From: CAVSRC01 sp963732845
GTDB taxonomy: Bacteria; Pseudomonadota; Alphaproteobacteria; Rhizobiales; Kaistiaceae
DNA length: 64,000 bases
Reading direction: 5' to 3'
Assembly: GCA_963732845.1 (NCBI GenBank)
Contig: CAVTBE010000005.1
Coordinates: 310,001 to 374,000 of the forward strand
Numbering within the stretch: position 1 is the first letter of the stretch; each line of letters begins with the position of its first letter. Shown piece after piece: positions 1 through 8,158 of the stretch. The notes under the pieces are model-generated. The model was not told the origin of the DNA and searched no databases. It saw nothing but the letters and a program-made list of their open reading frames with translations. The position numbers were made by a program, and so were the translations under genes.

Positions 1-672
1 GCCGCTGTTGCTGTGTCCACGAAGCTCATGGCGATTCCCGAAAAAGAAACCCCGCGGCGGGGCACAGCGGGGGTCCAGGTCTGGTCGCAGATGCCCGGAG
101 GTCTGTTGGGCAGGGGCGCAAGCGGGGGAGGAAGGAACCGTTCGCCCACTTCTGCGACGATACGCCAACTATACAGACCCAGCGTCACGCTGTCAAGAAA
201 ATATTCCTAGGAATTTTAGCCTGTTTGCAATCCTCGATTCATCCTGGCGATGGCGGGAATCGGGCTGGAATTGCCCACGACCCCTCTTCACGCCGCGAGG
301 GGCGCCGCCGCACCAGCGGTCGCCGTGCCGTTTTGCCCAAGCAAGAACGCCGGCAATGATCTCGATCAAGGCATGCCGCGGCCGGCTGTGGCGCACTATC
401 CGAAAGTCCAGGCGTTCGCTCCTCCTGGCATCGTCGGCACCACGATCGGCTGCCGGCCATTAGCGCCGCGCCAACTTCGTGCGCAGCGCTGCCGCGCGAG
501 GGCGGTGACAGGGTCAACGATTTCGTGCCCGGCCGCCCTCCCGCGTTACCCCTCCTCTCTTCGTCCCTCTCCCACCGCGACAATCCGTCCGCGTCGGCAC
601 CGGCCCGCCCGGCGCGTGCCCCTGATGAGAGCCTTTCCAACAAGGCAAGGCGCAAGATCAGGACCCCATGTC
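1..672. other. Left edge, no supported gene
   Basis: I could not support a gene in this stretch. Short open frames exist on both strands, but none has a recognisable domain, a credible ribosome binding site or a signal peptide. A 10-bp palindrome (TTCCTAGGAA) lies near position 205 in the only AT-richer part and may belong to a promoter. The segment just before 673 probably holds the leader of the DUF2202 gene. Confidence 0.4.
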
Positions 673-1173
673 ATGAACCTACTGAAACCTATCCTCCCCT
701 TGGCGGTGACGGCGGCGCTGGCCGCCGCCCTCGCCCCCACCGCCTTCGCCGCAACGCCCCTCACGACGGAAGCGCGCGCCGCGCTCGCAGCCGGGATTGC
801 CGACGAATACCGCGCCGAGGCGTTCTATGCCGCGGTGATGGACAAGTTCGGCGCGGTGCGCCCCTTCGCCAACATCATCCGGGCGGAGCGGATGCATGCC
901 GCCATGCTGACCGACGTGATGCAGACCTATGGCATCGCGGCGGAGCCGAATCCCTATCTCGGCTCGGCCGAGATCGCGGCGTCGGTGCCGGCCACCATCG
1001 GCGAAGCCTGCGCCATCGGCGTCACGGCGGAGATCGACAACAAGGGCCTCTACGACGGCAAGCTGATCCCGGCGGCGGCGGCCTATCCCGACATCAAGGC
1101 GGTGTTCGAAAACCTGCGCGATGCCTCGCAGAACGCCCATCTGCCGGCCTTCCAGCGCTGCGCCACCCGGTAG
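673..1173 (+). CDS. DUF2202-like exported ferritin-like protein
   Basis: The 166-residue product begins with a clear Sec signal peptide (hydrophobic core LAVTAALAAALAPTAFA, likely cut after AFA near residue 24). The mature part is helical and resembles the DUF2202 ferritin-like fold, with spaced acidic residues in DEYRAEAFY, ERMHAAML and AEIDNKGLYD. DUF2202 proteins are thought to be ferritin-like helical bundles of unproven function. I chose ATG 673 because the longer upstream frame has no signal peptide and no family-like sequence. The gene stands alone and ends just before a 12-bp inverted repeat. Metal binding is an inference from the fold. Confidence 0.75.
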   Translation: MNLLKPILPLAVTAALAAALAPTAFAATPLTTEARAALAAGIADEYRAEAFYAAVMDKFGAVRPFANIIRAERMHAAMLTDVMQTYGIAAEPNPYLGSAEIAASVPATIGEACAIGVTAEIDNKGLYDGKLIPAAAAYPDIKAVFENLRDASQNAHLPAFQRCATR

Positions 1174-1181
1174 CGCCTGAG

Positions 1182-1240
1182 TAACGCGGGAGGGACGCAC
1201 AAAGTTAACGCTTTATGAACGGGCTCCGCCTCCCGCGTTA
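1182..1240 (+). terminator. Inverted repeat after the DUF2202 gene
   Basis: TAACGCGGGAGG (1182-1193) is repeated exactly in inverted orientation at 1229-1240, giving a perfect 12-bp stem with a 35-base loop. It starts 8 bases after the stop codon. There is no T-tract, so it may act as a Rho-dependent stop or mRNA stabiliser, or only be a palindromic repeat. Confidence 0.45.
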
Positions 1241-1317
1241 ACGTTACATTCATCTTTAGAGAGCGCTGACGCGCCTGTGCGCTATATTTAAAAATAGTTA
1301 AAAAGCACAGGCGTCGA

Positions 1318-1494
1318 ATGACCGTTTTCCTAACCCTCGTGACAGCGATCGTGGCCGGCTGGATCATCGACCGGCTCGCCTTCAACGGCGACCTGACCGC
1401 GATCATCCGCGACGAGGTCTCGCTGACCATGTGGCGCCGCAAACGGTCGTCCAAGGCGCCGCGCACCGCCCGCCGCGGCGCCGCCGCGCGCTAG
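1318..1494 (+). CDS. Small basic single-TM protein, hypothetical
   Basis: A 58-codon frame starts at ATG 1318 after an AT-rich leader (1285-1305). The product has an N-terminal hydrophobic segment (TVFLTLVTAIVAGWIIDRLA), then a short polar stretch and a strongly basic Ala/Arg-rich tail (about residues 40-58). It would be an inner-membrane protein with a positive cytoplasmic tail. I do not recognise a family. The AT-rich upstream region and the abrupt hydrophobic/basic pattern support a real gene, but it is short and the call is moderate. Confidence 0.5.
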   Translation: MTVFLTLVTAIVAGWIIDRLAFNGDLTAIIRDEVSLTMWRRKRSSKAPRTARRGAAAR

Positions 1495-1663
1495 CCGTCA
1501 GCGCATCCCGCCGGTCGCCGGGACAATCGAACCGACCGACCCTCCCCTCCCCGCCAAAGCGTCTCTATCGTCGCAGTCCGCGATCCTGAGTTGCGGACAC
1601 GGTCAAAATCGGGACTGGATATCCTGGCCCGCAGCACGACACTGCCGAAGGGTTGGGGACAGC

Positions 1664-2929
1664 ATGAGCGTTTCGATCAAGGCGGAATATCCATTCCGCC
1701 AACAGATCCTGGAGGAAGTCCATGCGCGGCCGGTCGAGCTGGTGCCGGCGCAATCGCGCGTGCGCCGTCTCGTCTTTGTCGTCGGGACCGAAACCGGCGG
1801 CGTTGCCGCGGCGCTTACCAGCTTCTGCGACTGGTGCGACCGGTCCGGGCTGGCGCTGCCGCGCAACAAGGATCTGCGCCAGCACAGTTTCACCGCCGGC
1901 TCGCGCCAGGTGACCTGGGAGTTCCACACCGAATTCGTCACCGTCACCTGGACCGCAGCGCCCGACGATTCCGACAGCGCCCCCGAGGGTATCGGGCTCG
2001 AAGCGGTCGATGGCCCGCAGCTCCTCGGTGCCATGCGCATCGACCTGGTCGAAGACACCCGCCTGGCGGTTTCGCTCTTGCCCGTATTCAACCCCCGCAG
2101 CCTGTGCGTGATCGGCGTCGAGGGCGGGGCCGGACAGCTCGCGACCGATTTCGTGCCCGACGCGGAGCAGTTCACCCGCTTCGAGTTCGCTGCCGGCGGG
2201 CTGCAGCCGCTGCGGCGGGCCATCCTCGTGCGGCGCATCCTCGAGATCGAGACCTACCGCACCATGGCGCTGATCGGCCTGCCGCTGACGCGGCAGCACG
2301 CCGGCGAACTCGCCTCCATCGAGTCGGACCTGACCGAGAGGGTCAACTCGCTCGCCGAGGCGACCGAAACCACCCGCGCCCAGACGGCGCTCGAGGGGCT
2401 GCACGGGCTGATGGTGCGGGCCGGCCGGCTCTCGGAACAGCTGACCTACCGCTTCGCCGCCTGTCAGGCCTATGGCGACATCCTGCAGGCCCGGCTCGGC
2501 GCGATCGGCGAGCGCCCGATGCCGCTCGGCTCGTCGCTCTCCCGCTACATCCTCAACCGGGTCGAGCCGGCGCTGAGGACCTATGCAGCGATGGAAAAGC
2601 GCCTCGATGTGCTCTTCGCCAAGATCGAGCGCGCCGTCGAACTGCTCAATGTGCGTATCGGTCTCGACGTGCAGGTCCAGAACAAGGAGCTGCTGCAGAC
2701 CATCGCCAAGACCGGCCGCAGCCAGTTCCTGCTCCAGCGCACGGTCGAGGGGCTGTCGACGATCGCCATCTCCTATTACACCATCGGCCTGCTCGGCTAT
2801 GTGCTGGCGACCCCGCTCGAAATGCTCGCGGTCGAGAAGACGCTCGTCCTGTCGGGCCTCGTGCCGCTGGTCCTGCTCGGCGTGTGGCTGATGGTCCGCG
2901 CCGTCCGCAAGCGCCATTTCTCGGAGTAG
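1664..2929 (+). CDS. DUF3422 family membrane-anchored protein
   Basis: The 421-residue product matches the DUF3422 family from its N-terminus (HARP motif in EEVHARPVELV) through its conserved central region to a C-terminal pair of transmembrane segments (about residues 365-410) and a basic end. Length is normal for the family. Predicted topology is a large soluble domain anchored by the C-terminal hairpin. The function is unknown; the family is widespread in proteobacteria. GGGGA lies 5 bases before ATG 1664 and supports this start. The downstream ycgN-like gene is convergent. Confidence 0.85.
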   Translation: MSVSIKAEYPFRQQILEEVHARPVELVPAQSRVRRLVFVVGTETGGVAAALTSFCDWCDRSGLALPRNKDLRQHSFTAGSRQVTWEFHTEFVTVTWTAAPDDSDSAPEGIGLEAVDGPQLLGAMRIDLVEDTRLAVSLLPVFNPRSLCVIGVEGGAGQLATDFVPDAEQFTRFEFAAGGLQPLRRAILVRRILEIETYRTMALIGLPLTRQHAGELASIESDLTERVNSLAEATETTRAQTALEGLHGLMVRAGRLSEQLTYRFAACQAYGDILQARLGAIGERPMPLGSSLSRYILNRVEPALRTYAAMEKRLDVLFAKIERAVELLNVRIGLDVQVQNKELLQTIAKTGRSQFLLQRTVEGLSTIAISYYTIGLLGYVLATPLEMLAVEKTLVLSGLVPLVLLGVWLMVRAVRKRHFSE

Positions 2930-2956
2930 GCGCGGGCCCTGTCGGGCCGGCGCGCC

Positions 2957-3496
2957 TCAGTAGAACCCGATCTTCTTCTTGCGCCGCGGCGGCTTGCGCT
3001 CGGAAACCTCGATGCCGTCGGCGGGGTCCTCGCCCGGCCATTCGACGACATGGTCCTCGAAATCCTCGATCGACTTGCCGATCTCGCTTGTCGTGCGCCC
3101 GCGCACCGAGATGCCGGCCTGATGCACCGTCTCGGGGTCGCCGGAGACCAGCGGGTGCCACCAGTAGAGGTCGTGCCCCTCGCCGACCAGCCGATAGCCG
3201 CAGGTCGGCGGCAGCCAGTTGAGCCCGCGCACGTTATCCGGCGTCAGCGCGATGCAGCCCGCCACGCGCTTGTGGCGATGGCGATAATCGGTGCAGCGGC
3301 AGGTCGTGCCGTCAAGCAGCTCGCAGGCGAGGTCGGTCCACTCGATCACGCCGGTGTCCTCGTATTCGAGCTTGTTGAGACAGCAGCGGCCGCAGCCGTC
3401 GCAGAGTGATTCCCACTCGTCCCGGCTCAGCTCTTCCAGCGTCTTTGTCCGCCAGAAGGGGTCTGCTGGTTTGCGTGCTGTCGGTCTGCGACTCAC
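2957..3496 (-). CDS. YcgN family (UPF0260) cysteine-cluster protein
   Basis: The 179-residue product is a UPF0260/YcgN-type protein. It holds the conserved cysteine cluster typical of the YkgJ/YcgN superfamily: CDGCGRCC near residue 33, then CELL, TCRC and later CIAL and CGYR. Such clusters bind zinc or iron-sulfur in related proteins, but the precise role is not established. A basic PPRRKKK tail ends the protein. It is convergent with the DUF3422 gene, with 27 bases between stop codons. The start at 3496 is the only ATG that keeps the whole conserved N-terminus (DPFWRTKTLEELS). Confidence 0.85.
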   Translation of the reverse strand: MSRRPTARKPADPFWRTKTLEELSRDEWESLCDGCGRCCLNKLEYEDTGVIEWTDLACELLDGTTCRCTDYRHRHKRVAGCIALTPDNVRGLNWLPPTCGYRLVGEGHDLYWWHPLVSGDPETVHQAGISVRGRTTSEIGKSIEDFEDHVVEWPGEDPADGIEVSERKPPRRKKKIGFY

Positions 3497-3784
3497 CGGC
3501 CCTCACCTTTGCTCGTCCGAACCTTATGCCATGCCCGGCGCGAAACGGCGCCGGCCGAGGTGCTTGCCGCCCCGTCGGCGATCGTTTCTTGAAGAAAGCG
3601 GATCGTTTCTTGAGGCTATAAGTCTCAATCCACTTTCTTCTTTATACCTATATTTCAATTGTTATAGATATCATTTTCCTATTTCATAATACACGCAGCA
3701 ATATTTTGCGTTTTCTTATGAGCCTGTTATTTTCTTGTCACCGTTGAATCGCGCCGCCATATCGGCGATCTTACGCGCGATCTC
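3497..3784 (+). promoter_or_regulatory. AT-rich intergenic region before the osmoprotectant operon
   Basis: This 288-bp region separates the divergent ycgN-like gene from the ABC operon. Positions 3600-3740 are far more AT-rich than the surroundings, with TATACC, TATAGATAT and CATAATAC stretches that could supply -10 elements for the rightward operon. I could not fix a single promoter. An osmotically regulated promoter is expected for this operon type, but no specific operator is visible. Confidence 0.35.
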
Positions 3785-4438
3785 ATGGAAACGTTCAATT
3801 ACATCATTGCCAACTGGCACCTCATCCTATCGCGCACCGCTGAACACGTTTCGATCGTCGGTGTGGCGGTGGGGCTGGCCATCGTCACCGGCGTGCCGAT
3901 CGGCATCGCCATCACCCAGAACCGGCGCGCCGCCAACGCGGTGCTCTACATTGCCTCGATCGTCATCACCATTCCGTCGATCGCGCTGTTCGGCCTGATG
4001 ATCCCGGTCCTGTCGTTGATCGGCCACGGCATCGGCTATCTGCCGGCGGTGATCGCGGTGCTGCTCTATTCGCAGCTGCCGATCATCCGCAACACCTACA
4101 CCGCCATCCACAATGTCGATCCGGCGCTGCGCGAGGCGGCGCGCGGCATGGGCCTCACCCGGCTGCAGCGCCTCATGGAGGTGGAGCTGCCGCTCGCCGT
4201 GCCGGTGATCATGTCGGGGGTGCGGGTGGCGGTGGTCATGAACATCGGCGTTACCGCCATCGCCGCCTATATCGGCGCCGGGGGACTGGGCGCCTTCATA
4301 TCCCGCGGCATCAGCCAGACCGACCCGCGGCAACTGATTACCGGAGCGCTGGCGGTGAGCATTCTGGCGGTCGTCGCCGACCTCGTCCTGCTCGGCCTGC
4401 AGCGGCTCCTCACCTCACCGGGGCTGAAACAGGCATGA
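3785..4438 (+). CDS. Osmoprotectant ABC transporter permease (OpuB/OsmW type)
   Basis: This 217-residue inner-membrane permease has about six hydrophobic helices and a BPD_transp_1 domain. The cytoplasmic EAA loop is clear (EAARGMGLTRLQRLMEVELP) and would contact the ATPase. It is the first gene of a complete four-gene quaternary-amine (betaine/choline/carnitine-type) importer: permease, ATPase, permease, binding protein. Its stop overlaps the ATPase start by 4 bases (ATGA), showing translational coupling. The substrate cannot be decided from sequence; OpuC/OsmU relatives import glycine betaine, choline or carnitine. Confidence 0.88.
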   Translation: METFNYIIANWHLILSRTAEHVSIVGVAVGLAIVTGVPIGIAITQNRRAANAVLYIASIVITIPSIALFGLMIPVLSLIGHGIGYLPAVIAVLLYSQLPIIRNTYTAIHNVDPALREAARGMGLTRLQRLMEVELPLAVPVIMSGVRVAVVMNIGVTAIAAYIGAGGLGAFISRGISQTDPRQLITGALAVSILAVVADLVLLGLQRLLTSPGLKQA

Positions 4439-5547
4439 TCCAACTCGCGCGCGTCACCAAGGTCTTTACCGGCGGTTCGGTGCCGGCGGTCGATCAGGTC
4501 ACCATGGAGGTGCCGGCCGGCGAGATTTGCGTGCTGCTCGGTCCGTCGGGCTGCGGCAAGACCACGACCATGAAGATGGTCAACCGCCTGATCGAGCCGA
4601 CCTCGGGCGAGATCTTCATCGACGGCAAGAACACCGCGGACCAGAACCCGGTCGAGCTGCGCCGCAGCCTCGGCTACGTCATCCAGCAGATCGGCCTGTT
4701 TCCCAACAAGACCATCGAGGACAACATCTGCGTCGTCCCCGACATTCTCGGCTGGGAGCGGGCGAAATCGCGCAAACGCGCCGTCGAGCTTCTCGAGATG
4801 GTGGGGCTCGACCCGTCGATCTTCCTCAAGCGCTATCCGAAGGAACTGTCCGGCGGCCAGCAGCAGCGCATCGGCGTGCTCAGGGCCATCGCCCACGACC
4901 CGCCGGTGTTGCTCATGGACGAGCCCTTCGGCGCCATCGACCCGATCAACCGGGCCGTCATCCAGGACGAGTTCCTGAAGATGCAGGCGCAGTTGAAGAA
5001 GACGATCATGTTCGTCAGCCACGACATCGACGAAGCGGTGAAGATGGCCGACCGCGTCGCCATCTTCCGCGAGGGCCGGCTCATCCAGTACGACACGCCG
5101 GACAGCCTGCTCGCCCACCCCAAGAACAGCTTCGTCTCGGACTTCGTCGGCGGCGACCGCACGCTGAAGCGGCTGCAGCTGCTCAAGGTGCCCGACGCGA
5201 TGATGCACGACCCGCCGCGGGTCAAGGCCGAGGACACGCTCCAGCGCGCCACGCAGTTGATGGAGGAGCATGGCCACACCGCGATCGTCATGGTGGGGCC
5301 GCGCGGCCGGGCGCGCGGCTATGTCGACCTGCGCATGGCGCGCACCACCAGGGGCGCGGTCGGCGAGCACGTCGAGGGCCTGCCGACGACCATCGACCTC
5401 AGCGAGAACCTGCGCACCGCGGTCTCGACCATGTTCCGCCATGACGTGAGCTGGCTCGCCTGCGTCGACGACGACGGCATGTTCCAGGGTTACGTGACGC
5501 TGCGCGGCATCACCCATCTGCTGGCACAGGCCTATCGCGATGGCTGA
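4435..5547 (+). CDS. Osmoprotectant ABC transporter ATP-binding protein with CBS domains
   Basis: The 370-residue product has a standard ABC ATPase domain: Walker A GPSGCGKT at residues 36-43, Q-loop in VIQQIGLFP, signature LSGGQQQR, Walker B VLLMDEPFGAID, and the H-switch in FVSHDIDEA. The C-terminal 120 residues form a tandem CBS pair, as in OpuCA/OsmV, where CBS domains sense ionic strength or nucleotides. It powers the import complex with the two flanking permeases. It overlaps the upstream permease by 4 bases and the downstream permease by 8. Confidence 0.92.
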   Translation: MIQLARVTKVFTGGSVPAVDQVTMEVPAGEICVLLGPSGCGKTTTMKMVNRLIEPTSGEIFIDGKNTADQNPVELRRSLGYVIQQIGLFPNKTIEDNICVVPDILGWERAKSRKRAVELLEMVGLDPSIFLKRYPKELSGGQQQRIGVLRAIAHDPPVLLMDEPFGAIDPINRAVIQDEFLKMQAQLKKTIMFVSHDIDEAVKMADRVAIFREGRLIQYDTPDSLLAHPKNSFVSDFVGGDRTLKRLQLLKVPDAMMHDPPRVKAEDTLQRATQLMEEHGHTAIVMVGPRGRARGYVDLRMARTTRGAVGEHVEGLPTTIDLSENLRTAVSTMFRHDVSWLACVDDDGMFQGYVTLRGITHLLAQAYRDG

Positions 5548-6280
5548 TGCGATCGAAACCGCGGGGCTTCACCAACTATGGCGGAACGGCCTCCTCGTCC
5601 TCGTCTTCGCGCTGGGCGCATGGGCGTGGGCCGGCGGGCTGCTGCCGACCATCTTCAGCCTGTGGGACGACGTTACCTTCCTGACCCGGCAGCACATCCA
5701 GCTGGTCGCCATTTCCGGCGGCATGGCCATCCTCGTCGGCATACCGGTCGGCGTGCTGCTCACGCGCCCGCGCTTTCGCCGCTACGGCGACGTTGCGCTG
5801 CAGGTGCTCAATATCGGCGCCACCATCCCGACGCTGGCCGTGCTGGCACTGTCGATGAGCGCGCTCGGCATCGGCGACCGGCCGGCGATCTTCGGCCTGT
5901 TCATCGCCACGCTGCTGCCCATCGTCGCCAACACGCTGGCCGGCATCCGCGCCGTGCCGCCCTATCTCATCGAGGCGGCGCACGGCATGGGCATGAACAC
6001 CCGCCAGATCCTGTGGCAGGTGGAACTGCCCAACGCCATGTTCGTCATCTATGCCGGCGTCCGTACCGCACTTGCCGTCAATGTCGGCACCGTGCCGCTC
6101 GCCTTCCTGATCGGCGGCGGCGGGCTCGGCGAGCTCATCTTCAGCGGCATCGCTCTCAACGAATTCGGCATGATGCTGGCCGGCGCCATCCCGACGGCGC
6201 TGCTCGCCATCCTGGTCGATTTCTTCATGGGCCAGCTTCAGCTCTGGACCATCCCGCGTGGCGTCAACCCGCTGCGCTGA
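5540..6280 (+). CDS. Osmoprotectant ABC transporter permease, second subunit
   Basis: This 246-residue permease resembles the first one and carries its own EAA loop (IEAAHGMGMNTRQILWQVEL). It is longer because of an extra N-terminal hydrophobic segment (about residues 13-35). Together the two permeases would form the heterodimeric channel. It starts inside the ATPase 3' end and ends about 50 bases before the binding-protein gene. That gap contains a good Shine-Dalgarno (AAGGAGG at 6315) for the next gene. Confidence 0.9.
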   Translation: MADAIETAGLHQLWRNGLLVLVFALGAWAWAGGLLPTIFSLWDDVTFLTRQHIQLVAISGGMAILVGIPVGVLLTRPRFRRYGDVALQVLNIGATIPTLAVLALSMSALGIGDRPAIFGLFIATLLPIVANTLAGIRAVPPYLIEAAHGMGMNTRQILWQVELPNAMFVIYAGVRTALAVNVGTVPLAFLIGGGGLGELIFSGIALNEFGMMLAGAIPTALLAILVDFFMGQLQLWTIPRGVNPLR

Positions 6281-6331
6281 CTGCCGCAATAGCGGTTTCG
6301 CGGCTCTCTAACCCCAAGGAGGACTACTCTG

Positions 6332-7219
6332 ATGAAACAACTCGCGAAGGTATTGGTCGGCGCCGTTGCCGCCGTCGGCATCGCCGCTTCCGCCCAGGCC
6401 GCGACCATCGTGGTCGGCGGCAAGAACTTCACCGAGCAGTATCTGCTCGCCGAAATGACCTCCCAGCTTCTCAAGGCCAAGGGCTTCGACGTCGAGAAGA
6501 AGGACGGCATGGGCTCGAACGTGGTGCGTGAGGCCCAGATCAACGGACAGGTCGACGTCTATTGGGAGTACACCGGCACGTCGCTGGTCACCTACAACAA
6601 GATCAGCGAGCGCATGAGCGCCGCCGATACCTACAAGAAGGTCAAGGAACTCGACGCCAAGGTCGGGCTGACCTGGCTCGATCCGTCGTCGGCCAACGAC
6701 ACCTATGCGCTGGCCGTGCAGGCGTCGAATCCCAGGACCGACGCGGTCAAGACCCTGTCCGATCTCGCCGCCGCCTATAACGACGGCAAGGGTCTGGTCA
6801 TGGCGGTCAATGCCGAGTTCCCGAAGCGCCCGGACGGCCTCATCGGCCTGCAGAAGGAATACGGCTTCAAGACGACCCGCGCCGACCTCAAGGCGATGGA
6901 TTCGGGCCTGACCTATCAGGCGCTGAAGGACGGCAGCGTGGATATCGCTCTCGTCTTCGCCACCGACGGGCGGATCAAGGCCTTCGATTTCCGCGTGCTC
7001 AAGGACGACAAGGAGTTCTTCCCCAACTACGCCATCGCGCCGGTCGTGCGCAGCGAAACGCTCAAGGCCAATCCCGGGCTCGCCGCGCCCCTCAACGATC
7101 TGGCGGCGAAGCTCACCGATGCGGTCATGCAGAAGCTGAACGCCGAGGTCGATGTCGACAAGACGTCGGTCGAGGACGTCGCCGCCAGCTTCCTCAAGGA
7201 AGCCGACCTGACCATGTAA
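6332..7219 (+). CDS. Glycine betaine/osmoprotectant-type substrate-binding protein
   Basis: This 295-residue periplasmic binding protein has a Sec signal peptide ending in ASAQA (cleavage near residue 24). It belongs to the OpuAC/OsmX family; the mature N-terminus IVVGGKNFTEQYLLAEM is diagnostic. Aromatic residues in VYWEYTG could form part of the quaternary-amine cage. No lipobox is present, so it should be soluble in the periplasm. AAGGAGG lies upstream of the ATG with normal spacing. It closes the operon and is followed by a strong hairpin. Confidence 0.92.
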   Translation: MKQLAKVLVGAVAAVGIAASAQAATIVVGGKNFTEQYLLAEMTSQLLKAKGFDVEKKDGMGSNVVREAQINGQVDVYWEYTGTSLVTYNKISERMSAADTYKKVKELDAKVGLTWLDPSSANDTYALAVQASNPRTDAVKTLSDLAAAYNDGKGLVMAVNAEFPKRPDGLIGLQKEYGFKTTRADLKAMDSGLTYQALKDGSVDIALVFATDGRIKAFDFRVLKDDKEFFPNYAIAPVVRSETLKANPGLAAPLNDLAAKLTDAVMQKLNAEVDVDKTSVEDVAASFLKEADLTM

Positions 7220-7233
7220 TCGGGCTGCCATCT

Positions 7234-7264
7234 GTCGCCGGCGCGCACCTGCTGCGCCGGCGAC
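7234..7264 (+). terminator. Hairpin terminator after the osmoprotectant operon
   Basis: GTCGCCGGCGC (7234-7244) pairs perfectly with GCGCCGGCGAC (7254-7264) across a 9-base loop. It starts 15 bases after the last stop codon of the operon. The T-tract after it is weak (CTCTCTCCC...TTCTTT), so termination may be partly Rho-dependent. Confidence 0.65.
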
Positions 7265-7371
7265 ACCTCTCTCCCAGTTCTTTCCGGAACATTAACGACT
7301 GTCAGCAAGCCTTTACGATATTTCGTGATTCCGGATGACGTCGGCAGCATTCCAATCTAGCGTGCCGGCCC

Positions 7372-7902
7372 ATGAACAGCGTCTTCGGCAAGATGGCCGG
7401 CATTGGTTCGGCCGCAGTTTTCCTTCTCGCATCGGTGGCCTTCACCGTGCCGGCGCGGGCGGCGATGGAGGTCGTGGCCTTCCGCGACGCCGGCTTTGCC
7501 CCCGGTACGATCGTGGTGAAGACCTCCGAGCGCCGGCTCTATCTGGTGCTCGGCGACGGCCGGGCGGAACGCTTCCCCGTCGGCGTCGGCAAGGCGGGAA
7601 AACGCTGGACCGGCGTCAAGCGCATCGAGCGCCGGATGTGGCACCCGGACTGGGCGCCACCGGCGGAAGTGAAGCGCGATATCCCCTCGCTGCCCGACCT
7701 GATCCGCGGCGGCACGCCGTCCAATCCCATGGGCGTGGCGGCCTTGGTGCTGACCGGCGGCGACTACGCCATTCACGGCACCAACCGGCCCAACTCGGTC
7801 GGCGGCTTCGTCTCCTATGGCTGCATCCGCATGTACAACGGCGACATTTCGCGCCTCTTTGCCCAGGTCAGGGTCGGAACCCCGGTTTTCGTCGTCCCAT
7901 AA
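7372..7902 (+). CDS. L,D-transpeptidase (YkuD domain)
   Basis: The 176-residue exported protein has a signal peptide (core IGSAAVFLLASVAFTV, cut near ARA-A at about residue 31) followed by a YkuD catalytic domain. The active-site signature HGTNRPNSVGGFVSYGCIRM is intact, with His135 and nucleophile Cys151. Such enzymes make 3-3 cross-links or attach proteins to peptidoglycan in the periplasm. The gene stands alone between the transporter operon and the penicillin-binding protein gene. The nearby PBP suggests a local cell-wall cluster, but they do not overlap. Confidence 0.92.
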   Translation: MNSVFGKMAGIGSAAVFLLASVAFTVPARAAMEVVAFRDAGFAPGTIVVKTSERRLYLVLGDGRAERFPVGVGKAGKRWTGVKRIERRMWHPDWAPPAEVKRDIPSLPDLIRGGTPSNPMGVAALVLTGGDYAIHGTNRPNSVGGFVSYGCIRMYNGDISRLFAQVRVGTPVFVVP

Positions 7903-8010
7903 CCTTCTGGAAACACACGTCTTTCTTCGAGTTTCGCAAGCCCGCGCTTGTGGCTTCCCGAACGCCTGCCTGTCGCCTATCCTGCCCCGGCGCCGCCACA
8001 TCCACCCGTA

Positions 8011-8046
8011 TAGACTGGCGCTGTCACATAGACTGGCGCTGTCACA
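8011..8046 (+). repeat. Perfect 18-bp tandem duplication
   Basis: TAGACTGGCGCTGTCACA occurs twice with no spacer (8011-8028 and 8029-8046). It lies directly in front of the penicillin-binding protein gene, 13 bases before GTG 8059. It could be a replication slippage product or a duplicated regulator half-site. Confidence 0.85.
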
Positions 8047-8158
8047 GGACCCTGCAAGGTGCGCGACCCGTTCCAGAGCAACCGCAAGCGCCGTCGCGGC
8101 CTCCGGCTGATCGAAGTCGACGCCTGGGTCGAATTCGAGCCTGTTCCGCGCCGGCAGC

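Noticed and set aside
250..1173. Longer version of the DUF2202 gene from an upstream start
   Set aside because: The extra N-terminus is Arg/Pro-rich and would bury the signal peptide.
1565..2917. 450-codon minus-strand frame opposite DUF3422
   Set aside because: Antisense shadow; the DUF3422 protein on the other strand is full length and family-like.
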